DNA of 14,692 nt from Clostridia bacterium (GCA_017507205.1 JAFWBH010000029.1:1-14692), one strand, 5' to 3'; shown: positions 6,670-13,161, counted from the stretch's first letter. Numbers and translations: made by a program. Notes: a model not told the origin generated them from the sequence alone.

Positions 6670-7212
6670 AAAGATTTCATCAAGAATTTCCTTCACCCAG
6701 GACTTATAAACAACCTCACCTTCGCCACTGTCTGGCACAAAGCATAGGGGTGGGAAAGCAACACACCACCAGTTGTCGCCCTCTCCCTCACCAAGCTCAA
6801 TGATGAGGGCATCGTAGTCGCCCTCGGGGAATATGTAGCCATCGTATTCCTTTTCTGGAAAATGTGCCTTTCTCACCGAAACGGAGCTTGAATAGTCAAA
6901 ATTGTTGCTTTCAAGTGTTGAATTGGCGATTTCTTCAAGCTTTGGCAGGCTTTCATTTATTGCCACGAGAGCTTGACTTTTGTTCTTGCAATCTACAAGA
7001 GTGTTGCTGAGATATGCTGTGATTTCATCGCGAACCTTCAGCTTGACCTCTTGGTCTATATCCTCATTTGAATTGGCGCGTATATGTATGCGCACGACAC
7101 TGTCATATACGTTCAGGCTGGCGCCAATTGGAAAGATGTTGCAGGCTGTCATAGACAGAGCAAGAAAGATGATAAGGAATACTGCAATAAGGCAAATGGT
7201 CTGTGTTTTCAT
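6664..7212 (-). CDS. spoIIR: Stage II sporulation protein R
   Basis: A 182-residue SpoIIR homologue. Family signatures include VVRIHIRANSNEDIDQEVKL (early), the FPEKEYDGYIFPEGDYDAL segment, and NWWCVAFPPLCF near the C-terminus. SpoIIR is made in the forespore, exported into the intermembrane space and activates the SpoIIGA protease, which matures pro-sigma-E in the mother cell. The N-terminus is a signal sequence ending LSMTAC (Cys24), which reads as a lipobox, so this version may be a lipoprotein; that is unusual. The ATG at 7212 is chosen because the signal peptide starts there. An in-frame ATG at 7287 would add 25 residues, extending nearly to the start of divergent sleB. No good SD is present (AAGG lies two bases before the ATG, GAGGGG thirteen before). 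A sigma-F-like element lies just upstream. Confidence 0.9.
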   Translation of the reverse strand: MKTQTICLIAVFLIIFLALSMTACNIFPIGASLNVYDSVVRIHIRANSNEDIDQEVKLKVRDEITAYLSNTLVDCKNKSQALVAINESLPKLEEIANSTLESNNFDYSSSVSVRKAHFPEKEYDGYIFPEGDYDALIIELGEGEGDNWWCVAFPPLCFVPDSGEGEVVYKSWVKEILDEIFG

Positions 7213-7218
7213 AACCTT

Positions 7219-7246
7219 ATTATTGCCCCTCATTAAGAAAATAATC
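7219..7246 (-). promoter_or_regulatory. Possible sigma-F type promoter of spoIIR
   Basis: On the minus strand GATTA (7246-7242), 14 bp, then GGCAATAAT (7227-7219). The second element fits the sigma-F -10 pattern GGNRANANT fully and the first matches GYWTA at four of five positions. B. subtilis spoIIR is a sigma-F gene. The -10 ends only six bases before the ATG. Confidence 0.4.
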
Positions 7247-7258
7247 ATTTGCAGAATA
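7230..7258 (+). promoter_or_regulatory. Possible forespore (sigma-G like) promoter of sleB-ypeB
   Basis: TCATTA (7230-7235), 16 bp, then CAGAATA (7252-7258) partly match the sigma-G pattern TGAATA / CATAMTA (4 of 6 and 6 of 7). sleB is a late forespore gene in B. subtilis. The match is weak and the spacer is short by one. Confidence 0.25.
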
Positions 7259-7296
7259 AAAACATCTCCTCGAAACAAAATAACCATGAGGTGAAT

Positions 7297-7995
7297 ATGA
7301 AAAACAAAAAAATAGTTGTGGGAGTTTTGTCTGTGGCATTTGTTGTTTTGTTCACAGGCATACTGTCTGGGACATTTTCAGCAAGGACAGAAATCTTTGA
7401 AATTGCAGAGGGTGCAGTGCTGAAAAGTGGAAGCCGTGGCGCTGATGTAAAGACTGTTCAGACAAGACTGAAAAGCTGGGGCTATTACAAAGGCTCTGTT
7501 GACGGAATTTATGGCAAGCAAACAGTGAGTGCAGTCAAGCTTTTTCAAAAGAGAAATGGCTTGGTGGCAGATGGCATTGTGGGAGCAAAAACTGCCTCTG
7601 CAATTGGTATAAGGCTTGGTGGCTCATCGTCATCTGGTGGAGTGTCATCATCTGACCTTAATCTTCTTGCACGAGTGATATATGGTGAGGCTCGTGGTGA
7701 GCCATACACTGGTCAGGTGGCAGTGGCAGCAGTTGTCCTCAATCGTGTCAAATCAGCATCCTTCCCCAACACCATTGCAGGTGTAATATATCAATCGGGG
7801 GCATTTGACTGCGTGGCAGACGGGCAAATCAATCTTACACCCAACGCCACTGCAAGAAATGCTGCGCAGGATGCTTTAAACGGCTGGGATCCAACCTATG
7901 GTTGCCTGTTTTATTACAACCCTAAAACAGCCACAAACAAGTGGATGTTATCCCGACCTGTGAAGCTATCAATTGGAAATCACGCATTTTGTTGA
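7297..7995 (+). CDS. sleB: Spore cortex-lytic enzyme SleB
   Basis: A 232-residue SleB homologue. Residues 7-28 are an N-terminal signal/membrane segment. Residues 40-105 are a PG_binding_1 repeat (VLKSGSRGADVKTVQTRL, then DGIYGKQTVSAVKLFQ). After a Ser/Gly linker (about 108-120), residues 121-232 form the hydrolase domain (LARVIYGEARGEPYTGQVA), with the expected catalytic Glu131 in YGEARGE, ending with the family-typical IGNHAF. SleB is a lytic transglycosylase that cuts muramic-delta-lactam-containing cortex peptidoglycan during germination. The ATG at 7297 has a strong GAGGTG site. It is followed after eight bases by ypeB, its usual partner, and is divergent from spoIIR with 84 bases between start codons. 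Confidence 0.95.
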   Translation: MKNKKIVVGVLSVAFVVLFTGILSGTFSARTEIFEIAEGAVLKSGSRGADVKTVQTRLKSWGYYKGSVDGIYGKQTVSAVKLFQKRNGLVADGIVGAKTASAIGIRLGGSSSSGGVSSSDLNLLARVIYGEARGEPYTGQVAVAAVVLNRVKSASFPNTIAGVIYQSGAFDCVADGQINLTPNATARNAAQDALNGWDPTYGCLFYYNPKTATNKWMLSRPVKLSIGNHAFC

Positions 7996-8003
7996 GGTGA
8001 AAT

Positions 8004-9425
8004 ATGAAAAGTGAAAATATATACGGAACTACCGAGGTGACAAAGGAAGGCAAGCCTCTCAATGAGGGAAGAAAGGAAAAGAATCGTGAAAAACGAGGTG
8101 TAATATATGCTCTTGGCATGGCAATCATCCACGCACTAGGCGTTGGAGCAATTGTAGGGCTAAGTGTGGCACTGCATTTCAGCCAGGAGAAGCTTCATCA
8201 TCAGGTGACCTATCAAAACCAAATGGAAAGCGTTTATGCAAGGGCATACTATAGCCTTCTTGACGGAGTCAATGATATGGACACCACTCTTGCAAAGCTG
8301 ACTGTTGCAAGGTCAAGGGAGAAGCAAGAGAGCTTGCTTTATGACATCTGGTGCGCGTCAACTCTTGCAGAGGAATATCTTGCCACCTTTGGAGGTGAGG
8401 ACGAGGGTGTGCGCACAGCAGTGAAGTTTGTCAATCAGCTGGGGGGATACTCACAGCATCTTGCAGGCAAGCTGTCAAGAGGCGAGTCTTTGACAGAAAA
8501 GGACAGGACAACCCTTGAAAAAATGCGTCCTATGGCAAGCAAGCTGAAGGAATCATTGCAACATATCAATGGTGACCTTAACAATGGCAAGCTATTCATT
8601 GAGGACAACGGAGTGCTTGGTGAATTTTCAAAGGCATTCTCTGTATTTGCAGAGCCCGACTTCAATTATCCACAAATGATTTACGATGGACCATTTTCAG
8701 ACGGACTAGAAATTATGACGGCAAAGGGTCTTGAAGGAATGAAGGATATTGATGAAAAAGAAGGAAGAAAAATCGTTGAAAAGCTTTTTGAAGGGGCAAC
8801 CAGCATTGAGCATATCGGCAGATTTGACGGACGAATCCCGACAGAAAATTACTCCTTTGAAATCAATGGCATAAAGGCATATGTCCAGCTGTCAGTGAAG
8901 GGTGGCAGGGTCATCAATTACTCTATGACTGCAACCAATGAAAACGACTCTGACATAGCTGTCAACGCAGGGGAAAAGGCTGTTGCATTTGCAAAGCAAA
9001 TGGGTTATAAAAACATGAAGGTGGTGTGGAGTGCAAATGCTCACGGACATACCTTTGTCAATCTTGCTCCCGTTGAAGAGGGAATAATACTATATCCCGA
9101 TCTTGTCAAGGTGAAGATAGACAACGAAAGTGGTCAGGTCATTGGCTTTGACAGCGCTCACCACGCATACAATCATCGCAAGAGAAGCCTTGAAAAGCCT
9201 ACAATCTCTGAGGCTGAGGCAAGAGAAAGGCTGTCCTTGACACCTATTGCAGAGGGCAGACTGACACTCATCCCCGAGGGAGATGGACAGAAGGAAGCTC
9301 TGTGCTATGAATACCAATGTGAAAGTGAAGGCACATATTTTGTGTATATTGACGCAATGACAGGAGCAGAAGCAGAAATACTTTATGTCATTGATGATGT
9401 TGACCAGGGTCAAAGCTTGATGTAG
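8004..9425 (+). CDS. ypeB: Germination protein YpeB
   Basis: A 473-residue YpeB homologue, close to the usual length. A charged N-terminus is followed by one membrane segment (about residues 34-58). A mostly helical middle region (60-220) leads to the family motif FNYPQMIYDGPFSDGLE, and two or more PepSY-like repeats fill the C-terminal half. YpeB keeps SleB stable and inactive in the dormant spore and is degraded at germination; the two are mutually dependent. GAGGTG lies seven to eight bases before the ATG and the gene starts eight bases after sleB, so the pair form an operon. It ends with TAG, followed after about 45 bases by a strong terminator. Confidence 0.93.
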   Translation: MKSENIYGTTEVTKEGKPLNEGRKEKNREKRGVIYALGMAIIHALGVGAIVGLSVALHFSQEKLHHQVTYQNQMESVYARAYYSLLDGVNDMDTTLAKLTVARSREKQESLLYDIWCASTLAEEYLATFGGEDEGVRTAVKFVNQLGGYSQHLAGKLSRGESLTEKDRTTLEKMRPMASKLKESLQHINGDLNNGKLFIEDNGVLGEFSKAFSVFAEPDFNYPQMIYDGPFSDGLEIMTAKGLEGMKDIDEKEGRKIVEKLFEGATSIEHIGRFDGRIPTENYSFEINGIKAYVQLSVKGGRVINYSMTATNENDSDIAVNAGEKAVAFAKQMGYKNMKVVWSANAHGHTFVNLAPVEEGIILYPDLVKVKIDNESGQVIGFDSAHHAYNHRKRSLEKPTISEAEARERLSLTPIAEGRLTLIPEGDGQKEALCYEYQCESEGTYFVYIDAMTGAEAEILYVIDDVDQGQSLM

Positions 9426-9470
9426 GGTAATGCCAAAAAAAGAGTGATGCTTTAAAAGTAAGACAAAAAT

Positions 9471-9498
9471 AAAAGCCACGGACATCCGTGGCTTTTTT
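9471..9498. terminator. Strong bidirectional terminator between ypeB and the zinc-ribbon gene
   Basis: AAAAGCCACGG (9471-9481), loop ACAT and CCGTGGCTTTT (9486-9496) give an 11-bp stem followed by T residues. With A and T tracts on opposite sides it can end both ypeB (plus) and the gene at 9517-10329 (minus). Confidence 0.9.
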
Positions 9499-9516
9499 AT
9501 TCTTTGTCAACTTTGA

Positions 9517-10329
9517 TTATTCAGCTTCATTAACCTTTGGTTGCTTGTTGGGGTTTTTGACACCCAATGAGCAGAGTGATGTAAGGAATGCGATGAAGCC
9601 AAGTGTAGGAGCTGCAACAAGGGTGATCCATGCACCTTGTTTTGCAAGGCTTCCTTCGCCAACGAAGAATTCTTTGAGTGTGTCGGCAAAGGGCAAATCA
9701 AGTGCTGTCACAGACATCATTGCAGGATAGAGAAGTGAAAGTGCTGCGCCTGCGAAGATGAGCAGTGTCCAGATGACATTGTATGCCTTTGAATACTTGC
9801 CTGCACAAAGACAGCTGAGTGATACGATAAATTGGATGAATGCAAAGAGCATTGTGACGGCTGGGATAAAGCTCCAAATCATATCGGCACCCAAAAGATC
9901 CCATGCTGTCTTAAATTCGCCGGGTTTGCAAAGATCAATAATAAATGAGATTGCATCATATTGTGAAAGGCCTGCGATGAGCTCGTGTGCAGGGATGATT
10001 TCCTTTGTGACAAGGTATGCAACAACAAAGAAGCCTACAAGGAGCAATGACCAAATCATTGCAAATGCGCTTGCTGCACGACCAAAGCCTTTTTTCTTGG
10101 TCTTTGCAGGGGCTGCTGTTTCCTCTGCGTAGCTGTTGTCTGCCACGAGAGGCTCATTGTAGTTTTCAGTGGGTTGAACTGCCACTTCGTGACGAGGAAT
10201 CTTCACACCAATTGTGACACCACAGCTGGGACATTTAATCTTATGCTTGTAGCCATCGGGCAATGAGTCTGCATGCACAGGGGGCTCAAAGCTGATTTCG
10301 GCTCTGCAACTAGGACATCTTGTATACAT
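9517..10329 (-). CDS. Membrane protein with N-terminal zinc ribbon, function unknown
   Basis: The 270-residue product starts with a likely zinc ribbon: CPSC at residues 5-8 and a second CPSC about 24 residues later, flanked by beta-forming residues. A charged, alanine- and lysine-containing linker leads to four hydrophobic segments (near TTxx-free stretches FAMIWSLLLVGFFVVAYLV, MIWSFIPAVTMLFAFIQFIV, AYNVIWTLLIFAGAALSLL and AWITLVAAPTLGFIAFLTSL). The zinc ribbon is expected on the cytoplasmic side. I do not recognise a named family. The ATG at 10329 is chosen over an in-frame GTG at 10338 because AAAGGAG lies eight bases before the ATG and overlaps the GTG. It has its own perfect-consensus promoter at 10368-10396, which suggests steady strong transcription, and it is monocistronic. 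Confidence 0.75.
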   Translation of the reverse strand: MYTRCPSCRAEISFEPPVHADSLPDGYKHKIKCPSCGVTIGVKIPRHEVAVQPTENYNEPLVADNSYAEETAAPAKTKKKGFGRAASAFAMIWSLLLVGFFVVAYLVTKEIIPAHELIAGLSQYDAISFIIDLCKPGEFKTAWDLLGADMIWSFIPAVTMLFAFIQFIVSLSCLCAGKYSKAYNVIWTLLIFAGAALSLLYPAMMSVTALDLPFADTLKEFFVGEGSLAKQGAWITLVAAPTLGFIAFLTSLCSLGVKNPNKQPKVNEAE

Positions 10330-10367
10330 AGTTGACACTCCTTTACAAAATTTTTATGTTTTACATA

Positions 10368-10396
10368 ATTATAGTATTTTGAGGGGCTGTTGTCAA
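10368..10396 (-). promoter_or_regulatory. Perfect-consensus sigma-A promoter of the zinc-ribbon gene
   Basis: On the minus strand TTGACA (10396-10391), exactly 17 bp, then TATAAT (10373-10368): both hexamers and the spacing match the housekeeping consensus. Transcription would begin near 10361, giving a leader of about 30 nt with AAAGGAG. Confidence 0.8.
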
Positions 10397-10549
10397 TGAT
10401 AAATTTTTTTCAAAAGAAAAAACCACAGAAGATTTTCAGCATATAGTGGTGATTTGTTCAATAAATGTGCAGATATTGTGCCTTTTTGACAAAAAAATAT
10501 TTTTTCTCTTTTGAGAAAATGATGAGATTTTTTCTTTTATTGCAACATA
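10397..10549. other. AT-rich spacer between divergent transcription units
   Basis: No gene is supported. The stretch holds long A and T runs (AAAAAAATATTTTTT around 10491-10505) that may be curved DNA, and a 7-bp inverted repeat TTTTCTC-TTTT-GAGAAAA at 10502-10519, about 30 bases before the -35 of the riboswitch promoter. The repeat could be a protein site or a weak hairpin; I cannot assign it. Confidence 0.4.
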
Positions 10550-10578
10550 TTGCCAAAAAAAGTGCTGTGTGCTATAAT
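10550..10578 (+). promoter_or_regulatory. Sigma-A promoter of the cobalamin riboswitch transcript
   Basis: TTGCCA (10550-10555), 17 bp, TATAAT (10573-10578). The predicted start near 10585 coincides with the first base of the riboswitch P1 helix, which supports both assignments. Confidence 0.75.
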
Positions 10579-10584
10579 TACAAG

Positions 10585-10740
10585 GTCATATGGTGCTCTG
10601 TCGGCGCACAGAGATAATCGGGAATGCAGTGAAAGTCTGCAACAGCCCCCGCTACCGTGAGGAAGTGATGAGATTATGCCACCTTATTGGGAAGGCACTC
10701 CGACAGCAATGTCGTCCGAGTCGGGAGACCGGCCTATGAC
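10585..10740 (+). ncRNA. Cobalamin (B12) riboswitch aptamer
   Basis: Conserved cobalamin-riboswitch blocks appear in the right order: GGGAA (10620-10624), AGTGAAA (10628-10634), CAGCCCCCGCTACCGTGA (10643-10660), GCCACC (10678-10683) with GGGAAGGC (10689-10696), and GGGAGACCGGCC (10723-10734). The closing P1 helix is visible as GTCATA (10585-10590) pairing with TATGAC (10735-10740). These RNAs bind adenosylcobalamin or a related corrinoid and usually repress B12 uptake or synthesis genes. It precedes a DUF4430 lipoprotein and an ECF S component, which suits B12 uptake. Confidence 0.95.
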
Positions 10741-10748
10741 AAGCAACA

Positions 10749-10830
10749 ATCACTTCGGTGGGAGGTGAGTGTGGGTTTTCCTATGCTCAAATACAACTGC
10801 CCTCCGAAGAAAAATACGGAGGGTATTTTT
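10749..10830 (+). promoter_or_regulatory. Riboswitch expression platform: terminator and SD sequestrator
   Basis: CCCTCCG (10800-10806) pairs with CGGAGGG (10817-10823) and is followed by TATTTTT, giving an intrinsic terminator whose 3' arm is the SD (GGAGGG) of the ATG at 10831. Upstream GGGAGG (10760-10765) is perfectly complementary to CCCTCC (10800-10805) and can act as antiterminator. GGGAGG is in turn partly held in a hairpin, TCACTT (10750-10755) with AGGTGA (10763-10768), whose loop CGGTGGG can pair with CTACCG (10652-10657) in the aptamer. This gives an OFF state with B12 and an ON state without it (model from pairing only). Confidence 0.7.
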
Positions 10831-11394
10831 ATGACCAAAAGAGCAAAATTTATCGTTGCATTGGTGCTTGTTCTGACTCTTGCACTTTTGCTCACTGCCT
10901 GCAATGGTGGGCTTCAAGATGAAATTGACAAGCTGAAGCAAGAGATTGAGGATCTGCAACAGCAGGTTGGTGGTTATGAGGCAGATTTTGAGGAAAAAAA
11001 TGTTGTCATATATATTGGTGACAAAAAATATGAAATCACCACAAGAAAGGCATATCTTCACGATGCAATCAAGGACCTTTTGAAAGAAAAGAAAATCTCA
11101 AAATATGAGTATGGCACAGACGAGCTGAACCCCTATATTTCTGCCATTGATGAGCTTCAACAAGACACTGCAAATTACAAATACTATTCAGTGTGGCACA
11201 ATGTTGATGTCTTTGCGTTGAAGTCGGCTCCGTCAGAGTGGGGCAACCCCGGAAGAGCCACCACCGAGGCAGACGATTTTGGCAGTCAATATGTTGTCAC
11301 AACCGTTGGTGGAACAAAGCTTTATTACTCCTCAACAGGTGTTGGAACACTGCCATTGGTTGATGGATGCACCTATGCAGTGCTTGTTGACTAA
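10831..11394 (+). CDS. B12-regulated lipoprotein with DUF4430 (transcobalamin-like) domain
   Basis: The 187-residue product has a lipoprotein signal (hydrophobic 7-21, lipobox LTAC with Cys24), so it should sit on the outer membrane face. Residues 27-56 are a short coiled coil (DEIDKLKQEIEDLQQQV) acting as a stalk. Residues 58-187 resemble DUF4430, the small beta-grasp domain related to the C-terminal domain of transcobalamin and intrinsic factor (YYSVWHNVDVFALKS, then PLVDGCTYAVLVD at the end). Following a cobalamin riboswitch and preceding an ECF S component, the most likely job is capture of B12 or another corrinoid and delivery to the transporter; this is inference. The ATG at 10831 has GGAGGG seven bases upstream, inside the switch terminator. 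A longer reading from 10687 would run through the riboswitch and is rejected. Confidence 0.8.
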   Translation: MTKRAKFIVALVLVLTLALLLTACNGGLQDEIDKLKQEIEDLQQQVGGYEADFEEKNVVIYIGDKKYEITTRKAYLHDAIKDLLKEKKISKYEYGTDELNPYISAIDELQQDTANYKYYSVWHNVDVFALKSAPSEWGNPGRATTEADDFGSQYVVTTVGGTKLYYSSTGVGTLPLVDGCTYAVLVD

Positions 11395-11467
11395 AATACT
11401 GCAAAATCACATAAAACGATGTTTATATAATTATATTTGTAAGTTTAAATAGTCATTTTATAAACAA
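11395..11467 (+). promoter_or_regulatory. AT-rich gap before the ECF gene, no clear terminator
   Basis: This 73-base gap has no hairpin-plus-T-run, so read-through from the riboswitch transcript is likely. It also has -10-like elements, among them TATAAT at 11426-11431 and TTTATA/TATAAA at 11457-11464, without a good -35; TTGTAA at 11437-11442 lies 16 bp before TATAAA. The following ATG has no SD. Confidence 0.3.
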
Positions 11468-12082
11468 ATGAAATCTGACGAAGAAAAGAAAGACAAGCAA
11501 ATTTTAAAAAAGCGCACTGTGTTGACAGCAAGATATGTGACACAGGTTGCAGTGATGGCAGGGCTTATTACAGCCTTGAAATTTGCCTTGTCCTTTCTCC
11601 CAAACGTTGAGGTTATCACAGTGCTTATTGCAGTGTTTTCAACGGTGTGGGGATTGAAGTATTCCTTGCCTGCAACGCTTATTTTCTGCACTGTTGAAAT
11701 GGCCATTTATGGTGTTGGAAGCTGGGTGCCATTATACTATATTTACTGGCCTATTTTATCCGTAGTTTTTCACTTTGCATTGGGGGGCAAAAGGACGCCG
11801 GTTGCAATGGGCATAGCACTGCCAATTGGCATACTGTTTTCTGCACTGTTTGGAGTGCTTTCTGCGTCAATGGAAACTCTCTTTGTGGTGGGTGTTGTTT
11901 CTCCCGATATGCTTGGCACATTCTTTGTGTCATATTATCTCAAAGGCTTGTGGTTTGACATCGTCCACATTGTAAGTGTGGCTGTAAGCATCCTTGTTCT
12001 TTATATTCCCCTTGTAAAAATAAGCGAGAAAATTGTGAGAGGAATAAATTACACTCCAAATGATGATATTGAAATTGAGTGA
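11468..12082 (+). CDS. ECF transporter S component, predicted cobalamin specific
   Basis: A 204-residue integral membrane protein with about six hydrophobic segments starting near residue 25 (TARYVTQVAVMAGLITALKF is a typical start of an ECF S component) and a short charged N-terminus. S components bind one vitamin and dock onto a shared EcfA-EcfA'-EcfT module, which is not encoded in this window. Specificity for cobalamin or a precursor is inferred from the upstream riboswitch and DUF4430 lipoprotein; B12-specific S components (CbrT) are known in Firmicutes. It lies 73 bases after the lipoprotein gene. The start ATG has no SD; a -10-like TTTATA ends five bases before it, so a second, leaderless transcript is conceivable. 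Other vitamin S components cannot be ruled out from sequence alone. Confidence 0.75.
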   Translation: MKSDEEKKDKQILKKRTVLTARYVTQVAVMAGLITALKFALSFLPNVEVITVLIAVFSTVWGLKYSLPATLIFCTVEMAIYGVGSWVPLYYIYWPILSVVFHFALGGKRTPVAMGIALPIGILFSALFGVLSASMETLFVVGVVSPDMLGTFFVSYYLKGLWFDIVHIVSVAVSILVLYIPLVKISEKIVRGINYTPNDDIEIE

Positions 12083-12132
12083 AATATAGGAGAGATTGTC
12101 GCAATTTGTCTTTTTATAGGTGTGATGCCCAA

Positions 12133-12160
12133 TTGAAAAAATATTGTGCTACTATATCAT
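12133..12160 (+). promoter_or_regulatory. Possible promoter of the small unknown gene
   Basis: TTGAAA (12133-12138), 16 bp, TATCAT (12155-12160) is a moderate sigma-A match in the 99-base gap after the ECF gene. The gap has no obvious terminator, so read-through is also possible. Confidence 0.35.
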
Positions 12161-12181
12161 CAGAAAATTTTGGAGTGATAT

Positions 12182-12541
12182 ATGAGCAACGTCAGACATC
12201 CGTCCTGTGCAATTCGTGATTTGGCAGTGAGTGCAAAAAAGAGGCTGTCAAAGCCTGATGGCACTTATTTTCCATCTGGCCTTGAGCCACCAGCAATGTT
12301 GACACCATCTCAAAGAGATGTGTTTTTGAAAATTCGAGCCTTGTATGACGCTGGCGAAGAGGTGACCAACCCCATTGAGCAGTTGGCAGACAAGGAGTAT
12401 ATGGACAGCCTGTCCCATGAGGCAAGGCAGAGATATATCCTCACCCTATGTGGTGATTATGTTGAGATGAAGAGATTATTTCTTGAAAAGCTTTCTTCTT
12501 CGCCTACTGGCACCAAGCGAGTGAGCAATCTTGCTCCATAA
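12182..12541 (+). CDS. Small protein of unknown function
   Basis: The 119-residue product is hydrophilic, without a signal peptide or membrane segment, and I do not recognise a family. Its first half is proline-rich and basic (VSAKKRLSKPDGTYFPSG), and the second half is predicted helical and charged (EYMDSLSHEARQRYILTL). The gene is supported by GGAG four bases before the ATG and by an open frame not explained by another gene for most of its length. The last 66 bases (12476-12541) overlap the 3' end of convergent yabQ, so the C-terminal Ser/Thr/Lys-rich tail is constrained by, or an accident of, that overlap. The true coding extent cannot be decided here. Confidence 0.55.
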   Translation: MSNVRHPSCAIRDLAVSAKKRLSKPDGTYFPSGLEPPAMLTPSQRDVFLKIRALYDAGEEVTNPIEQLADKEYMDSLSHEARQRYILTLCGDYVEMKRLFLEKLSSSPTGTKRVSNLAP

Positions 12542-12799
12542 AAAAGACATGAGCCAAGCTCCACCAGCAAAGGCAAAAAGGGAATATATGGTCAGCTGAC
12601 CCTTTCCACCCACCTCAACTGAAGCAAGATAAAGTAGAGCAATGAGCATTGTGGCAAAAAAGTCCACAAGGCCTTGCTCTATTTTGTTTATTTTGCTCTT
12701 GACAAAGTATAGGCGTGCAATCACTCCACCCAACATGCCAAAGCCAAAGGATGTGAGAGCAAAAACACATTGTCCCGTCCAAGAAACTCCAAGTATCAT
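12476..12799 (-). CDS. yabQ: Spore cortex biosynthesis protein YabQ
   Basis: A 107-residue membrane protein with about three hydrophobic segments (CVFALTSFGFGMLGGVIARL, FFATMLIALLYLASV, YSLFAFAGGAWLMSFLW) and a very basic C-terminus (RRRRKLFKK). The layout and the segment QLTIYSLFAFAGGA fit the YabQ family, a mother-cell protein needed for cortex formation. B. subtilis YabQ is about twice as long, so this is a short version. AAGGA lies about seven bases before the ATG, and the ATG overlaps the yabP stop by four bases (ATGA), so translation is coupled. The assignment depends strongly on yabP being next to it. The 3' end overlaps the convergent small gene by 66 bases. Confidence 0.7.
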   Translation of the reverse strand: MILGVSWTGQCVFALTSFGFGMLGGVIARLYFVKSKINKIEQGLVDFFATMLIALLYLASVEVGGKGQLTIYSLFAFAGGAWLMSFLWSKIAHSLGASRRRRKLFKK

Positions 12800-13155
12800 T
12801 TAAAAATCCTTTTCAAAACACCCTTTTCGACTCCACCAGACGAGTATTTCAGCCCGGTCACGTAGCCCTTGGCAATGACCTGCCCTTGATCAAGATTCAA
12901 TAGCTTGATTTCAAGGTTTTGCCCTGTGACCAGCAGACTTTCATTTTCAAGCTGAATTTTGATTTCCTTATCTCCGAAGGCAGGCACCCCCTTGACACCC
13001 CACACAGAAAGGAGCTGATGTCCATCAAGCTCAAGACGGTGATTTCTGCTTTTTTCAACAGGTGCCGATGAGGTGCTTTCACTTGTCACCACCTTTTGAG
13101 AGGTGCTGTTTGGTGATTTGATGGCTTGCTTTTCATTTATATACACTTTTTCCAT
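12796..13155 (-). CDS. yabP: Sporulation protein YabP
   Basis: A 119-residue protein from the ATG at 13155. The C-terminal 80 residues fit the YabP family: HRLELDGHQLLSVWGVKGV, then LLVTGQNLEIKLLNLDQGQV, ending with KGVLKRIFK. YabP is a sigma-E-controlled mother-cell protein required for cortex assembly at the outer forespore membrane. The first 40 residues, rich in Ser/Thr/Lys, are longer than usual. The start is uncertain: ATG at 13161 or 13155, neither with an SD. The frame stays open to a TTG at 13263 and would add a hydrophobic segment, but that stretch is antisense to the divergent gene and its promoter, so I reject it. CATATAGT at 13169-13162 resembles a sigma-E -10. It overlaps yabQ by four bases. 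Confidence 0.8.
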   Translation of the reverse strand: MEKVYINEKQAIKSPNSTSQKVVTSESTSSAPVEKSRNHRLELDGHQLLSVWGVKGVPAFGDKEIKIQLENESLLVTGQNLEIKLLNLDQGQVIAKGYVTGLKYSSGGVEKGVLKRIFK

Positions 13156-13161
13156 AGTCAT

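Noticed and set aside
7253..7282. AGAATA-17-CAAAATA as a sigma-G promoter for sleB
   Set aside because: The predicted start would fall on or after the GAGGTG ribosome site, removing a good SD; the alternative at 7230-7258 fits better although it is still weak.
10687..10830. Upstream extension of the DUF4430 lipoprotein reading frame from 10687
   Set aside because: This stretch is the second half of the cobalamin riboswitch and its terminator; the signal peptide and SD place the start at 10831.
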